A DNA stretch of 64,000 nt from CAYRGC01 sp964601225 (GTDB lineage Bacteria > Patescibacteriota > Gracilibacteria > Peribacterales > Peribacteraceae): NCBI GenBank assembly GCA_964601225.1, contig CAZRMM010000006.1, positions 1-64,000 on the forward strand. Reading direction: 5' to 3'. Both the position numbers and the translations under genes were made by a program. Of this stretch, positions 8,721 through 17,320 are shown piece by piece (the first letter of the stretch is position 1; each line of letters begins with the position of its first letter). The notes below the pieces were generated by a model. The model saw nothing but the letters and a program-made list of their open reading frames with translations. It did no database searches and was not told the origin of the DNA.

Positions 8721-9416
8721 ATGTTGAAGAACTTGCTGATCGCCGTCGTAGTCGCCGTCGCCGCCGCGGGCAACGTCAGCGCCCAAGCAAAGAAAAAAGT
8801 GACGCTGGACGATGTCGCCAAGGCATTGGAGGCCACCAACAAGAAGTTGGATGGCCTAGAAAAAAAACTGGACGATTTTCAGGATGAAAATCGAGACGCG
8901 TTCAAGAAATTGAACAACCGCATGGATGCGTTCGACGCCCGTCTCGGCAACATCGAAGTCACTCTCGTGGACATGCGCAACGAGATGAAGGCCCTCGGCA
9001 TCGCCATCAAGGCCACCGACGAAAAAGCCGAGAAAGCTCTTTCCATGCTGGGCATCGTCCTTGCGCGCATGGATAAGGCTGATGCCGAACGAGCTGCTAT
9101 CTTGGCCAACCAAGACAAAGCGGCTTCGGAGCGTTCGCAGATTCTCCAGAATCAGGCCTTTCTCAAGGGCCAGATTTCCGTTTTGAAGGAGCGTCCGGCA
9201 TGCGTGCCTGCAACGGTCGTCGTCAACAACAACCCGGCACAGTGCCAAGCGCAGTGCGTGCGGCCCATCCTCCGTACGGTAGCGATACCGTACGGCTGGT
9301 CGTGGCGACGCGCCGAAGCTGGCGGCGCGTACCGGATCCACCGATGCCCCCTCACGGGGCGCGTCAGCTGGGACTGGTATGAAGCCAGTTCCAGCACGGA
9401 AGTGATCGTGTACTAA
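8721..9416 (+). CDS. Secreted coiled-coil protein of unknown function
   Basis: The 231-residue protein starts with a signal peptide (MLKNLLIAVVVAVAAAGNVSAQA). Residues 25-160 form a Lys/Glu/Asp/Ala-rich coiled coil. A short C-terminal domain has several Cys and Trp residues and ends in SSTEVIVY. No family is recognised. ATG 8721 is chosen because the signal peptide starts there; an in-frame start at 8616 would place the leader hairpins inside the coding region. A strong promoter and folded leader suggest high or regulated expression. Confidence 0.75.
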   Translation: MLKNLLIAVVVAVAAAGNVSAQAKKKVTLDDVAKALEATNKKLDGLEKKLDDFQDENRDAFKKLNNRMDAFDARLGNIEVTLVDMRNEMKALGIAIKATDEKAEKALSMLGIVLARMDKADAERAAILANQDKAASERSQILQNQAFLKGQISVLKERPACVPATVVVNNNPAQCQAQCVRPILRTVAIPYGWSWRRAEAGGAYRIHRCPLTGRVSWDWYEASSSTEVIVY

Positions 9417-9459
9417 CACGGTCACCAAAAAAACGCCACGGAAGGCACCCCGCAGCAAC

Positions 9460-9490
9460 AAACTCCCTTTCGGTCACCGGAAGGGAGTTT
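9460..9490. terminator. Bidirectional hairpin terminator
   Basis: AAACTCCCTT (9460-9469) and AAGGGAGTTT (9481-9490) form a perfect 10-bp stem with a CGG/CCG inner extension. A and T runs flank both sides. It lies between convergent genes and overlaps the stop of the leftward gene. Confidence 0.85.
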
Positions 9491-10722
9491 TAGCGCGGCA
9501 TGTTTTTCGTGAGCTGCTCGATGCGGCGGGTCGCCGTCTCGATCTGCGCGAGGAGGGTCTTGCGGCGCTGCTGGAGATTCTTGTTCGAGGCCTCAACGGT
9601 CGTGAGGAGCGTCTCGAGTTCCTCGAGCTGCTTCTCGGTCGCCGCGAGGTACGTCTTCATCGCCGCCTGCGTGTCCTCGATCTGCTTCACGAGGAGTTGC
9701 ACGCGTTCGTTGACGGCGAGGACGGAGCCGAGGTCGCCGCTCTTCTGCGCGGCCTCGAAGGTCTGCTGCAGTTCCTTGCGACGCGCTTGGAGCTCTTTTC
9801 GGTTCTTTGCGGATTCTTGATCGTTTTTCTCGACACGCTCGTTCATTTCCTTGCGGACCCGATCCATGCGAGTGCGAACGTCTTGCATCTGCTTCTGCAG
9901 CTTGCCGCCTTCCTCATCGAGCTTTCGCAGTTCCTGCTGGAGCCGCTCGCTCTCCTTGCGCTGACCCTGGATCTCCGCGGTCGCCGCTGCCTGGCGCTTT
10001 TGCTTATACATTTCCTCCCGCGTCGGGCTGGGATTGGGCCTGTATCCCGGGCGCAGATCCGGCCGATCTCCCGCGGGACCGAACACCGGAAATCCCACGC
10101 TCGGCTGCGGCGTAACGGGAGCGGCAGGAGCGCTCGTCACGCTCCTCGGCAGAACGGGGACGCGGTTGGGATTATCGGGATGGTCGGGAGTGAGGGCAGG
10201 GGAAAATACCGGTCTGCCGATATTGCCCCTCGAATCGTGCGGATAGCCGGCGGGCGGGTACTGCTGGAGCTGCTGCGCCGGATGGGGCTGGCCGAAACCG
10301 CGCGGCTGAGCGGGAGCCTGCGCGAGCTGCACCAGTGGCGCCTGCTCTGGACGCACCGACGACTGCTGAACCGATGCGGCAGGCGAGAGAGACGGCGACA
10401 ATTGAGGACGGGACATCCCCTGCGGAAGCCCGAAGGCATACACCGGCTGGATGGACGGTGGCCGGTACATGCCGAGTACCGACGGATGCGACGACACCGA
10501 AAGATGCGGCTGGAACACCACGGGCTGCGCGAGCCCGAAGGTAATCTGCTGCGAGCCGTTGAACTGCTGAATACGCTGCTGTGCCTGCTGCGGAGTGCGA
10601 TCGGGAGCGAGCCACACGCGATTGCGGACATCGATCTGCCCGCCGAGGCCCATCTGCGGAACATCGCCGATGATGCGCCCCAGCACACGCTCTTCGCCGA
10701 AGAGGAAGCGAAGGTTTGTCAT
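9490..10722 (-). CDS. Uncharacterised Pro/Gln-rich protein with C-terminal coiled coil
   Basis: This 410-residue protein has no recognised family. Residues 1-60 look folded. Residues 60-240 are low-complexity, rich in Pro, Gln, Ala and Ser. Residues 240-405 are a long charged coiled coil (KESERLQQELRKLDEEGGK, TRMDRVRKEMNERV). No signal peptide is visible, so it is probably cytoplasmic or membrane-associated through a partner. Its start overlaps the stop of the upstream gene by ATGA, so the two are translationally coupled. Confidence 0.75.
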   Translation of the reverse strand: MTNLRFLFGEERVLGRIIGDVPQMGLGGQIDVRNRVWLAPDRTPQQAQQRIQQFNGSQQITFGLAQPVVFQPHLSVSSHPSVLGMYRPPSIQPVYAFGLPQGMSRPQLSPSLSPAASVQQSSVRPEQAPLVQLAQAPAQPRGFGQPHPAQQLQQYPPAGYPHDSRGNIGRPVFSPALTPDHPDNPNRVPVLPRSVTSAPAAPVTPQPSVGFPVFGPAGDRPDLRPGYRPNPSPTREEMYKQKRQAAATAEIQGQRKESERLQQELRKLDEEGGKLQKQMQDVRTRMDRVRKEMNERVEKNDQESAKNRKELQARRKELQQTFEAAQKSGDLGSVLAVNERVQLLVKQIEDTQAAMKTYLAATEKQLEELETLLTTVEASNKNLQQRRKTLLAQIETATRRIEQLTKNMPR

Positions 10723-11078
10723 GCCGCGGCAAGGAAATCTTCGGCGGAACGGAGGTCGGCGGCGGCCTGCGCATGCTCTTCCTTTGCGCGGGAAGATCGC
10801 AGACGGCGCACGGCTTCTCTTCCGGCTTCGACGATGGGCTTGGTCACGTCCCTGGTGACCTCATCAAACACGCGAAATGCCTCGTCGTATCCGGACAAAC
10901 GCGCGGCCTTTTCGCACTCACTCTCTCCCGAATACTTGAGCGAAAGATACGGGAGACGATCCGTCATGAGATCCGGATGGATATACCGCATAATTTCGTT
11001 GTAGAGCCATTCCGGCGTCCGCTCGGGCGAAGGGTTCTTTGGAATCTGCGCGATGTGTGAAGTGCTTGTGAGTGTCAT
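10719..11078 (-). CDS. Small uncharacterised protein, first gene of a coupled pair
   Basis: The 119-residue protein is soluble and mostly helical. A Pro-rich N-terminus leads into YNEIMRYIHPDLMTDRLP and KYSGESECEKAARLSGYDEAF, then a charged helix. I recognise no family. It overlaps the 410-residue gene by 4 bp (ATGA). A consensus TATAAT lies 10 nt before the start codon. Confidence 0.72.
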   Translation of the reverse strand: MTLTSTSHIAQIPKNPSPERTPEWLYNEIMRYIHPDLMTDRLPYLSLKYSGESECEKAARLSGYDEAFRVFDEVTRDVTKPIVEAGREAVRRLRSSRAKEEHAQAAADLRSAEDFLAAA

Positions 11079-11088
11079 CTTCGAAAAT

Positions 11089-11117
11089 ATTATAGAACAT
11101 TTTTACATAATTAGCAA
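11089..11117 (-). promoter_or_regulatory. Promoter TTGCTA / TATAAT for the leftward pair
   Basis: On the minus strand TATAAT occupies 11094-11089 and TTGCTA lies 17 nt upstream. The start codon is 10 nt after the -10 box, so the leader would be only a few nucleotides. Confidence 0.65.
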
Positions 11118-11284
11118 TTAGTGCTATGAATAGAATATCAAGGTAGTGTTTTCGGAAAGCCAAAATATTTGGTTTTTTCCCGAGCTTCCATCGGAACACT
11201 GTTGTATCGTGTCCCTTCAAAATCCTACGGAAAATTCGCACGGCGATGGAACTTGACGAATCCGGCAAAAAGGATGCCTAACCA

Positions 11285-11313
11285 TTCTCAGGTCATGGAA
11301 ATTTTGGTATACT
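11285..11313 (+). promoter_or_regulatory. Promoter TTCTCA / TATACT for the rightward pair
   Basis: TTCTCA (11285-11290) and TATACT (11308-11313) have a 17-nt spacer. The predicted start near 11320 gives a 24-nt leader to GTG 11344. Confidence 0.6.
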
Positions 11314-11343
11314 AGAGGGATTTCTTTTCCAGCCCAAAAAGGG

Positions 11344-12447
11344 GTGCAACACACAAATTCCTCCCGCGGCCCGAACGAAAATCAGGAATTCATCTCCTCA
11401 CCCGAGACGATGAATGGTCCGCAGTCCGTGGCGAGAATGAATCTCGATGCAGGCCGTGAGAACGTGCACAGCCGCATGAACGACGTACTGCGGTATTCGG
11501 CGACGGCAGCCCCGCCGGCACAGGCAAACGCGAAGGCAGCAGCCGATGCGCACGGTCACGGGGCGGAAGCGGCGAACAAGGCCTCGCATGCCGAACACGG
11601 GCACGGAGCGGAAGCGGGTCACAAGGTCGACCATGCACAGGCGCATGGCCACGCGCCGGAAGCAAGCCACTCCCCCCATGCGTCTCATGGACCCGGCGCA
11701 CACGGCGAAATGCCCCCGGAAAACCCCAACAAACGCTGGGCGGGGTACAAGAAAATCGGAACAGTCGGAGCCGCTGCCGCGGGCATCCCCGCGGTACTGG
11801 CAACGTCATTCCCGTCCGCCTGGGCCAGCGTGAAAGCGCTTTCGATCGGCAGCGGAGCAGCGGGAAACGTCGCTGCGGCAAGCGCATGGCTCAAGACCGT
11901 ACCGTACGCCGGAGGGGCGTACAGCTGGATGACCAACCTCCCGCTCATCAGCGCTCTTACGCCAACGGCAGCAGTCTCCGCCGGCATTACCGGAGCGACG
12001 GTTCTCGGCGGTCTTGGCATCCTCGGCAAAGCGGAAAACTGGGCCCTGCGTCAGAACAATGTCGTGGGACGCTACGCGAAGATTCTCTTCGGAACCGACC
12101 GACCGCAACAGCCGGTCAAGGGCATCCGTAACAGCATCTGGGAAGGAGTTCGTGCCACGGGACGCCTCTTGAATCCCTTTACCATTCTCCAGCGCACGGC
12201 GGGCCTCGTCACGGAAGTAGTGAAGGACACCATTATTCCCGTCGCCAAATCGGCCTGGGAGAATAAGGGGAAGATCGCCGCAGGCGCCGCGATCGGCGGA
12301 CTCTATGCCATCGGCATCTCGAGCCCCGTTCCCTACTTCCTCGGCGCGCTCGGCGCCGGCGCAGGCTGGCTCTACGGTCTGACGAAAAGCAAAAACGGAC
12401 ACTCCGCCGCCGCCCACGATTCGCACAACGATCACGGCGGACATTAA
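11344..12447 (+). CDS. Uncharacterised membrane protein with His-rich repeats
   Basis: The 367-residue protein has an N-terminal region (about 60-125) of repeated HGHGAEA/HGHAPEA units that could bind divalent metal. Three hydrophobic Gly/Ala-rich segments follow, near residues 138-190, 200-235 and 305-345. It ends in a His/Asp/Asn tail (AAHDSHNDHGGH). The first start is GTG 11344; ATG 11410 is an alternative. It is followed after 6 bp by the 1,274-residue gene. Function is unknown; a membrane partner of the downstream protein is inferred. Confidence 0.75.
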   Translation: MQHTNSSRGPNENQEFISSPETMNGPQSVARMNLDAGRENVHSRMNDVLRYSATAAPPAQANAKAAADAHGHGAEAANKASHAEHGHGAEAGHKVDHAQAHGHAPEASHSPHASHGPGAHGEMPPENPNKRWAGYKKIGTVGAAAAGIPAVLATSFPSAWASVKALSIGSGAAGNVAAASAWLKTVPYAGGAYSWMTNLPLISALTPTAAVSAGITGATVLGGLGILGKAENWALRQNNVVGRYAKILFGTDRPQQPVKGIRNSIWEGVRATGRLLNPFTILQRTAGLVTEVVKDTIIPVAKSAWENKGKIAAGAAIGGLYAIGISSPVPYFLGALGAGAGWLYGLTKSKNGHSAAAHDSHNDHGGH

Positions 12448-12453
12448 TTTCCC

Positions 12454-15400
12454 ATGATCCATCTCTTCTCCTCCGTCGGCCGGTTCGCTCCTCTCTCCGA
12501 GAGGCGGCTCTGCCGCATGAGCGGCGGAAGCGGACCCGTCACTCCGGGCGAAGGACCGTCCGGTTTCGTCGAAAACACCAATGACTTCATCGAGTCCATG
12601 CTCGCCCGTTCGCGCGATTTCATCACGGGAGAAGATCGCCTCAAGGCGTCGCGCGCGAACCTCCGCAGCGACATCGCCTGGCTTCAGGCGTTCGAAACGC
12701 TCGATTTCTCCGCGCCTCCGCGGAGTTCCGCACTCCCGAACGTCGCAACGCCGAAAGACGTGCTCGAGGCCATGCCGGCAGACGAGCGCGTGGCCGCGTA
12801 CTACCGCTTCATTCGTCAGACGCTGCCGGCACAGATGTTCCTCCCCGTTCCTCCCGCCACCACCCCGATCGCCGAACTCAATTATCCCGATTACGTTCGT
12901 CCGAGCCCCAGCAGCGGCGTGCTCCCCGTACCGACTCCCGAGCATCGCGCCTTCGTTCTGCGCGTCGCCGGCATCGTGTCGGGAAAGACGAACACCGCCG
13001 AAATCGCCGGATTGACGAGAGAGTCTTCGTTCGCACGCATCGCGTATCAACATCTCTACCCTGTGGGATCTCCGGGATTCATCAACGAGGATTTCCGGAA
13101 AGCGGTTGATCGGCTGCGCGGCGACGCACGCGCAGGTTCTCGCCCCGAGCCCACAGCCGCCGACCTCGCGAATCCCGACTATCTCCGCCGCAACCTCCGC
13201 CCCGGCCGCTTCCTGGGCTGGCTCAATGCCATGCTCGCGGAACCGGGCGGAGCCACTCGCCGTATCGAAGTGGAGCGCATGCTCGTTTCCCTCAACGGAA
13301 TCGAAGCGCAGCGCGAACGCAAACAGAACCTCCAAAAACTCAGTTCCGAAATGGAGCGTCAGAAGATCGACAAGTCCATCGCGGAGACGACCGAGCGCCG
13401 AAACCGCACGATCTACGACAACTTCGGACGCATGGAAACGTGGCAACAGTGGGCGGTCGCCGGTCTCGGCGTGTACGCCCTCTATAAGATGTGGAACTCG
13501 AAGAGCAAGGTTCTCAACGCCGTCCCGCCCGCACTCGTCGGCACGTACCTCTATCTGCGCCTCGTGAACGGCGACGACAACGCGCTCCAGACCATGACGG
13601 GAGCGGGGCAGACTTTCGTGAACCGCATCGGCGACTTCTTGAAGCCCGTCGGCCGCAGTCTCGGCATCCTTCCTCAAGATCCGCAGGAAGTGGAACGCAG
13701 CCGCTTGGCCCTCATGGGACGCTACATGGATCAGAAGGCGTTCCTCTCAGAATACCCGAACTCTCTCGCCTTCCTCACGCTCAGCGAAACGACGATGGGC
13801 AGCCTCGCCAGCGCGTTCCGCATCACGGGAAGCCCGCGCGGGCCCTTCCAGACGTCGCTCTTCGCGGCGCCGACCGATCCCCTGCACGTGGAGATGGATG
13901 GCATCGTTCGCCAGCGCAAATACGACCGTCAGATGGTGTTCTCGATGTTCGAGCGCGATAACCCGCGCATCAGCTCTGCGCTCGGCACCGTTTTCTACCA
14001 CATCGCGGCGAAAAACCCCCGCAATCGCGAAAAAGTGCGATTGGTCGAAGAGGCGCGTCGCTCTGCCGCTCCTCTCACGGCCGACGGTCGCATCGACGCG
14101 TCGTACGATCGCATCACGAACGGTGCCGCCCGTACCGCCTACGTCGACCTCGTGCGGGAAGGCTCGCTGCAAGCGATGACGACGCACGCGGGTAAGACCT
14201 TCGCGAAGATGATCGAAGAGCTTCTGCGCCCCGCGGCGCCCGAAGCCGAACCCGATCTCGCCGAACACATCTCGGTGGCCGACCGCTACGATTCCGCCCG
14301 CGGCTTCCGCCGCGCCGAGGCCGGCGTGCTCGCGATCCGCGAGCGCCCGCTGGACCCCACGCGCGCACCCTCACTCACCGCGTTCCGTACGGAATTCGAA
14401 GAGACGCTTTCGCGCCTCACCCGCACTCCCTCGCCGATTCTCGACGAAGCCGCCGCCAAACGGTATCGCGCCGCCGGCGAGCGCATCCTCACGGACGCGC
14501 CGGGCGAACCCGTGCGCCCCCTGCCCACGATCCTCGCGACGCTCCACCGCCTCGAGTACGCGGTGAACGTGGCGGCACTCAAGCGCGGCGCCGGACTGCC
14601 GGTGACGATCGACGACATGAACGAGATCCTGGAAGGCTTCGATAACCCGGGCTGGGTACAAAACAGCCTCGCCACCGTCGGCAACTTCATCAACCGCACG
14701 CTCGTCACGCTCGACAGCGGTTTCCGCAACGTCGACAACATCGAGAGCGTGAAGACCATCCTCCGCGGACGCTTCTTCGCGGGCGCGGTCAACGGCGGCG
14801 ACCACTTCTCCTCGCTCACCAAGCATCTCAACGAGACGCAGTCGCGCGTGCACCGCATGCGCCGGGCCAAGGAGGAGTTCGTCAACGCCCTCGACCCCGC
14901 CACGATCGCGCGGATGGGCGGACGCGGCACCGCCGAGCAGTTCGCCGAGCGCATGATGGACCGGCCGGAGTACCAGCAGATCCTCATCGATGCCGAGCGC
15001 GACTTCGCCCAGGGCGTCGCCACCGATCTCGCGGAGGCGATGCTCGGGACGCACCGCCGCAACGGGAACCATCTCCTCACGCGCAATCCGGCCGAACGCC
15101 GCGTGTCTCCGGTGGAAGAGGAGAACATCATCGTTGCCGCGCGCGAACGCGCCAACCGCCTGTTCGGCCCCCCGGATCGCCCGCTCCGCGGCATGTGGTT
15201 CGCCCTCGCGATGCGGGAGCACCTGCGAGCGTACAACCCGGTAACAGACCTCAATCGTGCAAACGAGGACTCGCGCATACTAAGCATCGACCATACTCGT
15301 GGTATCGCGACGCTCTACATGAGCTTGCAACCGATGCCCGATCTCGAGGTAACGACGCACCTGCGCTCACGGGTCCGCTTCATCGCGCAGGGCTTTCTTG

Positions 15401-16278
15401 CGGCGCATACCGACGCCGTGAACGCCGGCGTCGCTCAAGCAAACGCCATCCGCGCGACGCAGAGTTTCCGCCAAGGAATCCCCGACATCATCAAGACGAT
15501 GCAGTTGCTCAACATGACCATCGGCGCGGATGACGACATCGTACAGAGCCTGGAAGGCATCCTGAAACTGGGCAACGCCGAGGAAGCCGAGAAGGCAGAA
15601 AAAGCAACCAAGAACGCCGAAGAGGAAGCGAAGAAAGCGGTCGCAAACGCTGAGGAGATCGCCAAGAAGGGCGTGGAAAACGCCCAGAAGGAAGCCGACG
15701 ATGCGGCAAAAACGCTCAAAAACGCTCAGGAGAACGCGACGAAGGCCGAGGGCGAAGTGAATAATGCGCAGGAAGCGCTCAAGAAAGCTCAGCAAGCCGT
15801 GAAGAATGCTGAAGAGGCCGCAAAGAAGGCTGCCGGCGGTCCTGGGGAAGAGGCTGCCAAGAAGGCGGTTGAGAACGCACAGCAGGCCTTCAAGAAGGCT
15901 GAAGAAGCGCTTACGAACGCGCAGGCCCAGGCGAAGAAAGCCCAAGGCGAACTGAAGGGGGCGCAGGAAAATAACGAGAAGGCGCAGAAAGCTCTCAAAA
16001 ACGCCCAGGATGCCGCGAAGAAAGCGCAGGAAGCCGTAAAGAAAGCCGCGGAGGAACTGGCAAAACAGGCGCAGGCGCAGGTGAAAGTCGCCCAGCAGAA
16101 CGTGAACCAGGCCCAAAAGGCCCTCAAGGTCGCGGAGGAAGCCGCCAAGAAAGCGGCCGGAGGACCCGGCGAAGCCGACGCGAAGACCGCCGTGGAGAAC
16201 GCGCAGCAAGCCTTCAAGAAGGCGGACGAAAACCTCAAGAAGGCGCAGGAGGCGCTCAAGAAAGCCGAGGCGTTGTAA
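12454..16278 (+). CDS. Very large uncharacterised protein with LEA-like Ala/Lys/Glu coiled-coil tail
   Basis: The 1,274-residue protein has no recognised domain. Residues 1-320 are mixed helical. Residues 330-370 include two hydrophobic stretches (WAVAGLGVYALYKMW, PPALVGTYLYLRLV). A helical middle is rich in Arg and Ala. From about residue 1045 the tail consists of KNAEEAAKKA-type heptads with two copies of an AAGGPGE block 108 residues apart (15829 and 16153). The tail resembles TolA-like or LEA-like spacers. ATG 12454 directly follows the His-rich membrane gene, so the two form an operon. Confidence 0.8.
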   Translation: MIHLFSSVGRFAPLSERRLCRMSGGSGPVTPGEGPSGFVENTNDFIESMLARSRDFITGEDRLKASRANLRSDIAWLQAFETLDFSAPPRSSALPNVATPKDVLEAMPADERVAAYYRFIRQTLPAQMFLPVPPATTPIAELNYPDYVRPSPSSGVLPVPTPEHRAFVLRVAGIVSGKTNTAEIAGLTRESSFARIAYQHLYPVGSPGFINEDFRKAVDRLRGDARAGSRPEPTAADLANPDYLRRNLRPGRFLGWLNAMLAEPGGATRRIEVERMLVSLNGIEAQRERKQNLQKLSSEMERQKIDKSIAETTERRNRTIYDNFGRMETWQQWAVAGLGVYALYKMWNSKSKVLNAVPPALVGTYLYLRLVNGDDNALQTMTGAGQTFVNRIGDFLKPVGRSLGILPQDPQEVERSRLALMGRYMDQKAFLSEYPNSLAFLTLSETTMGSLASAFRITGSPRGPFQTSLFAAPTDPLHVEMDGIVRQRKYDRQMVFSMFERDNPRISSALGTVFYHIAAKNPRNREKVRLVEEARRSAAPLTADGRIDASYDRITNGAARTAYVDLVREGSLQAMTTHAGKTFAKMIEELLRPAAPEAEPDLAEHISVADRYDSARGFRRAEAGVLAIRERPLDPTRAPSLTAFRTEFEETLSRLTRTPSPILDEAAAKRYRAAGERILTDAPGEPVRPLPTILATLHRLEYAVNVAALKRGAGLPVTIDDMNEILEGFDNPGWVQNSLATVGNFINRTLVTLDSGFRNVDNIESVKTILRGRFFAGAVNGGDHFSSLTKHLNETQSRVHRMRRAKEEFVNALDPATIARMGGRGTAEQFAERMMDRPEYQQILIDAERDFAQGVATDLAEAMLGTHRRNGNHLLTRNPAERRVSPVEEENIIVAARERANRLFGPPDRPLRGMWFALAMREHLRAYNPVTDLNRANEDSRILSIDHTRGIATLYMSLQPMPDLEVTTHLRSRVRFIAQGFLAAHTDAVNAGVAQANAIRATQSFRQGIPDIIKTMQLLNMTIGADDDIVQSLEGILKLGNAEEAEKAEKATKNAEEEAKKAVANAEEIAKKGVENAQKEADDAAKTLKNAQENATKAEGEVNNAQEALKKAQQAVKNAEEAAKKAAGGPGEEAAKKAVENAQQAFKKAEEALTNAQAQAKKAQGELKGAQENNEKAQKALKNAQDAAKKAQEAVKKAAEELAKQAQAQVKVAQQNVNQAQKALKVAEEAAKKAAGGPGEADAKTAVENAQQAFKKADENLKKAQEALKKAEAL

Positions 16279-16466
16279 TCGTATTCACAGACGACGATGA
16301 TTCTTCTTCGTTGCGATTTGCCTAAGAAGAAGCAACGGTCGACGCGTCCTTGCATGGAATACGCGAGCCGAAGCAATCGATAACCGATCGCGGATGGCAA
16401 AACGCAAAGCGTGTCAGCCCGCATAGGAGCAACAACGTACGTATGTCGGCCACAGAAAACACAGTG

Positions 16467-16492
16467 AGGGGCGGCGCTTGCGCGCCGCCCCT
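16467..16492. terminator. GC-rich 11-bp hairpin between convergent genes
   Basis: AGGGGCGGCGC and GCGCCGCCCCT form a perfect 11-bp stem with a TTGC loop. No long T run follows, so factor-independent termination is only likely. The remaining bases of the 16279-16536 gap show no gene. Confidence 0.65.
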
Positions 16493-16536
16493 TGTAGCTG
16501 GCCTTGCGGACACCTACTCACTGTTTGTTGTTCGGA

Positions 16537-17040
16537 TCACGGCGCGGGGAGCTTGGAGATCTGGCGCGACTCTTTCACGTTGCCGCGGGAATCGTAGGTG
16601 AACCACCACAATTCCGTGGGAAGGGGGTTGAAGTTGCCTTTGACGGACCACTGACCACCCTTCGTGAAGAGACGCAGATCTTTTCCATGCTCGTTACGAC
16701 CGACGTACAGACGCTTGGTACCCTTTCCCAGGGTGACCTTGAGCGAACCGCCGTCTTTGTCGTCCTGCCAGATGACTTCGTTGCCGCTGTCTTCGTCTTC
16801 GACAGGGACCGCCGCTTCGGCAATCGGGCCGTTTTTGATTCCCAGCTTAGCCTGAAAGCTTTGCGCCATTTCTGGCGGAAAGGCAGTCATGCAGAGCAGG
16901 AAACCAACGACGAGCACGAGGCCGAGCCCGATGTACGTGACCCAGTTGTCGGTGCGACGGCTGCCCCAAACGACCAGGGCACCACCAGCGAAAAGCAGGA
17001 TGACGAGAACTACGACAGCGAGAATCGCGAATCCGGACAT
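16537..17040 (-). CDS. Small membrane protein with C-terminal soluble domain
   Basis: The 167-residue protein has two N-terminal transmembrane helices (residues 4-24 and 33-54), then an acidic linker and a beta-rich C-terminal domain of about 95 residues with GTKRLYVGRNEHGKDLRLF and WWFTYDSRGNVKES. No family is recognised. It is preceded by an unusually long leader of about 160 nt containing a strong hairpin. Confidence 0.75.
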   Translation of the reverse strand: MSGFAILAVVVLVILLFAGGALVVWGSRRTDNWVTYIGLGLVLVVGFLLCMTAFPPEMAQSFQAKLGIKNGPIAEAAVPVEDEDSGNEVIWQDDKDGGSLKVTLGKGTKRLYVGRNEHGKDLRLFTKGGQWSVKGNFNPLPTELWWFTYDSRGNVKESRQISKLPAP

Positions 17041-17103
17041 AACGAACTCCTACGGAAAATTTTCCCGGACACCTTTGGCAACGACGCCAGAGATACTTCC
17101 GGG

Positions 17104-17154
17104 TTGGTTACCCAGCGCGCACGACACGGCAAGTCGCGTCCGCTGGGTAACCAA
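17104..17154 (-). other. Perfect 14-bp inverted repeat in a 5' leader
   Basis: TTGGTTACCCAGCG (17104-17117) and CGCTGGGTAACCAA (17141-17154) are perfectly complementary with a 23-nt loop. The hairpin lies between the predicted transcription start near 17203 and ATG 17040, so it would be in the mRNA leader. Confidence 0.7.
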
Positions 17155-17209
17155 TACTCCCGAGGAGCTCGTAACAGTGAGTGAGGTGTGAAAGATCAGC
17201 CAATCACCA

Positions 17210-17238
17210 GTATAGTCCTTTTTATTGACATTTTCAAA
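17210..17238 (-). promoter_or_regulatory. Promoter TTGAAA / TATACT
   Basis: On the minus strand TTGAAA and TATACT (17215-17210) are separated by about 17 nt in an AT-rich stretch. Transcription would start near 17203, giving the long leader noted above. Confidence 0.6.
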
Positions 17239-17320
17239 TAAATATTTCATAAATAAATATGAATATTTTGGCTTATTTATGCAAAAAATGTTCTTTCCAT
17301 GCGCCCCCTCCGCAATCGTC

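Noticed and set aside
9697..11004. 435-codon frame on the plus strand opposite the Pro/Gln-rich gene
   Set aside because: Leu/Arg-rich antisense product with no motif; the minus frame is coupled by ATGA to its neighbour and has a promoter.
10918..11268. 116-codon minus-strand frame over the promoter region
   Set aside because: It covers the divergent promoters and overlaps the 119-residue gene in another frame.
11806..13677. 623-codon minus-strand frame opposite the 1,274-residue gene
   Set aside because: Arg/Gly/Glu-rich antisense of a GC-rich gene; no promoter or family.
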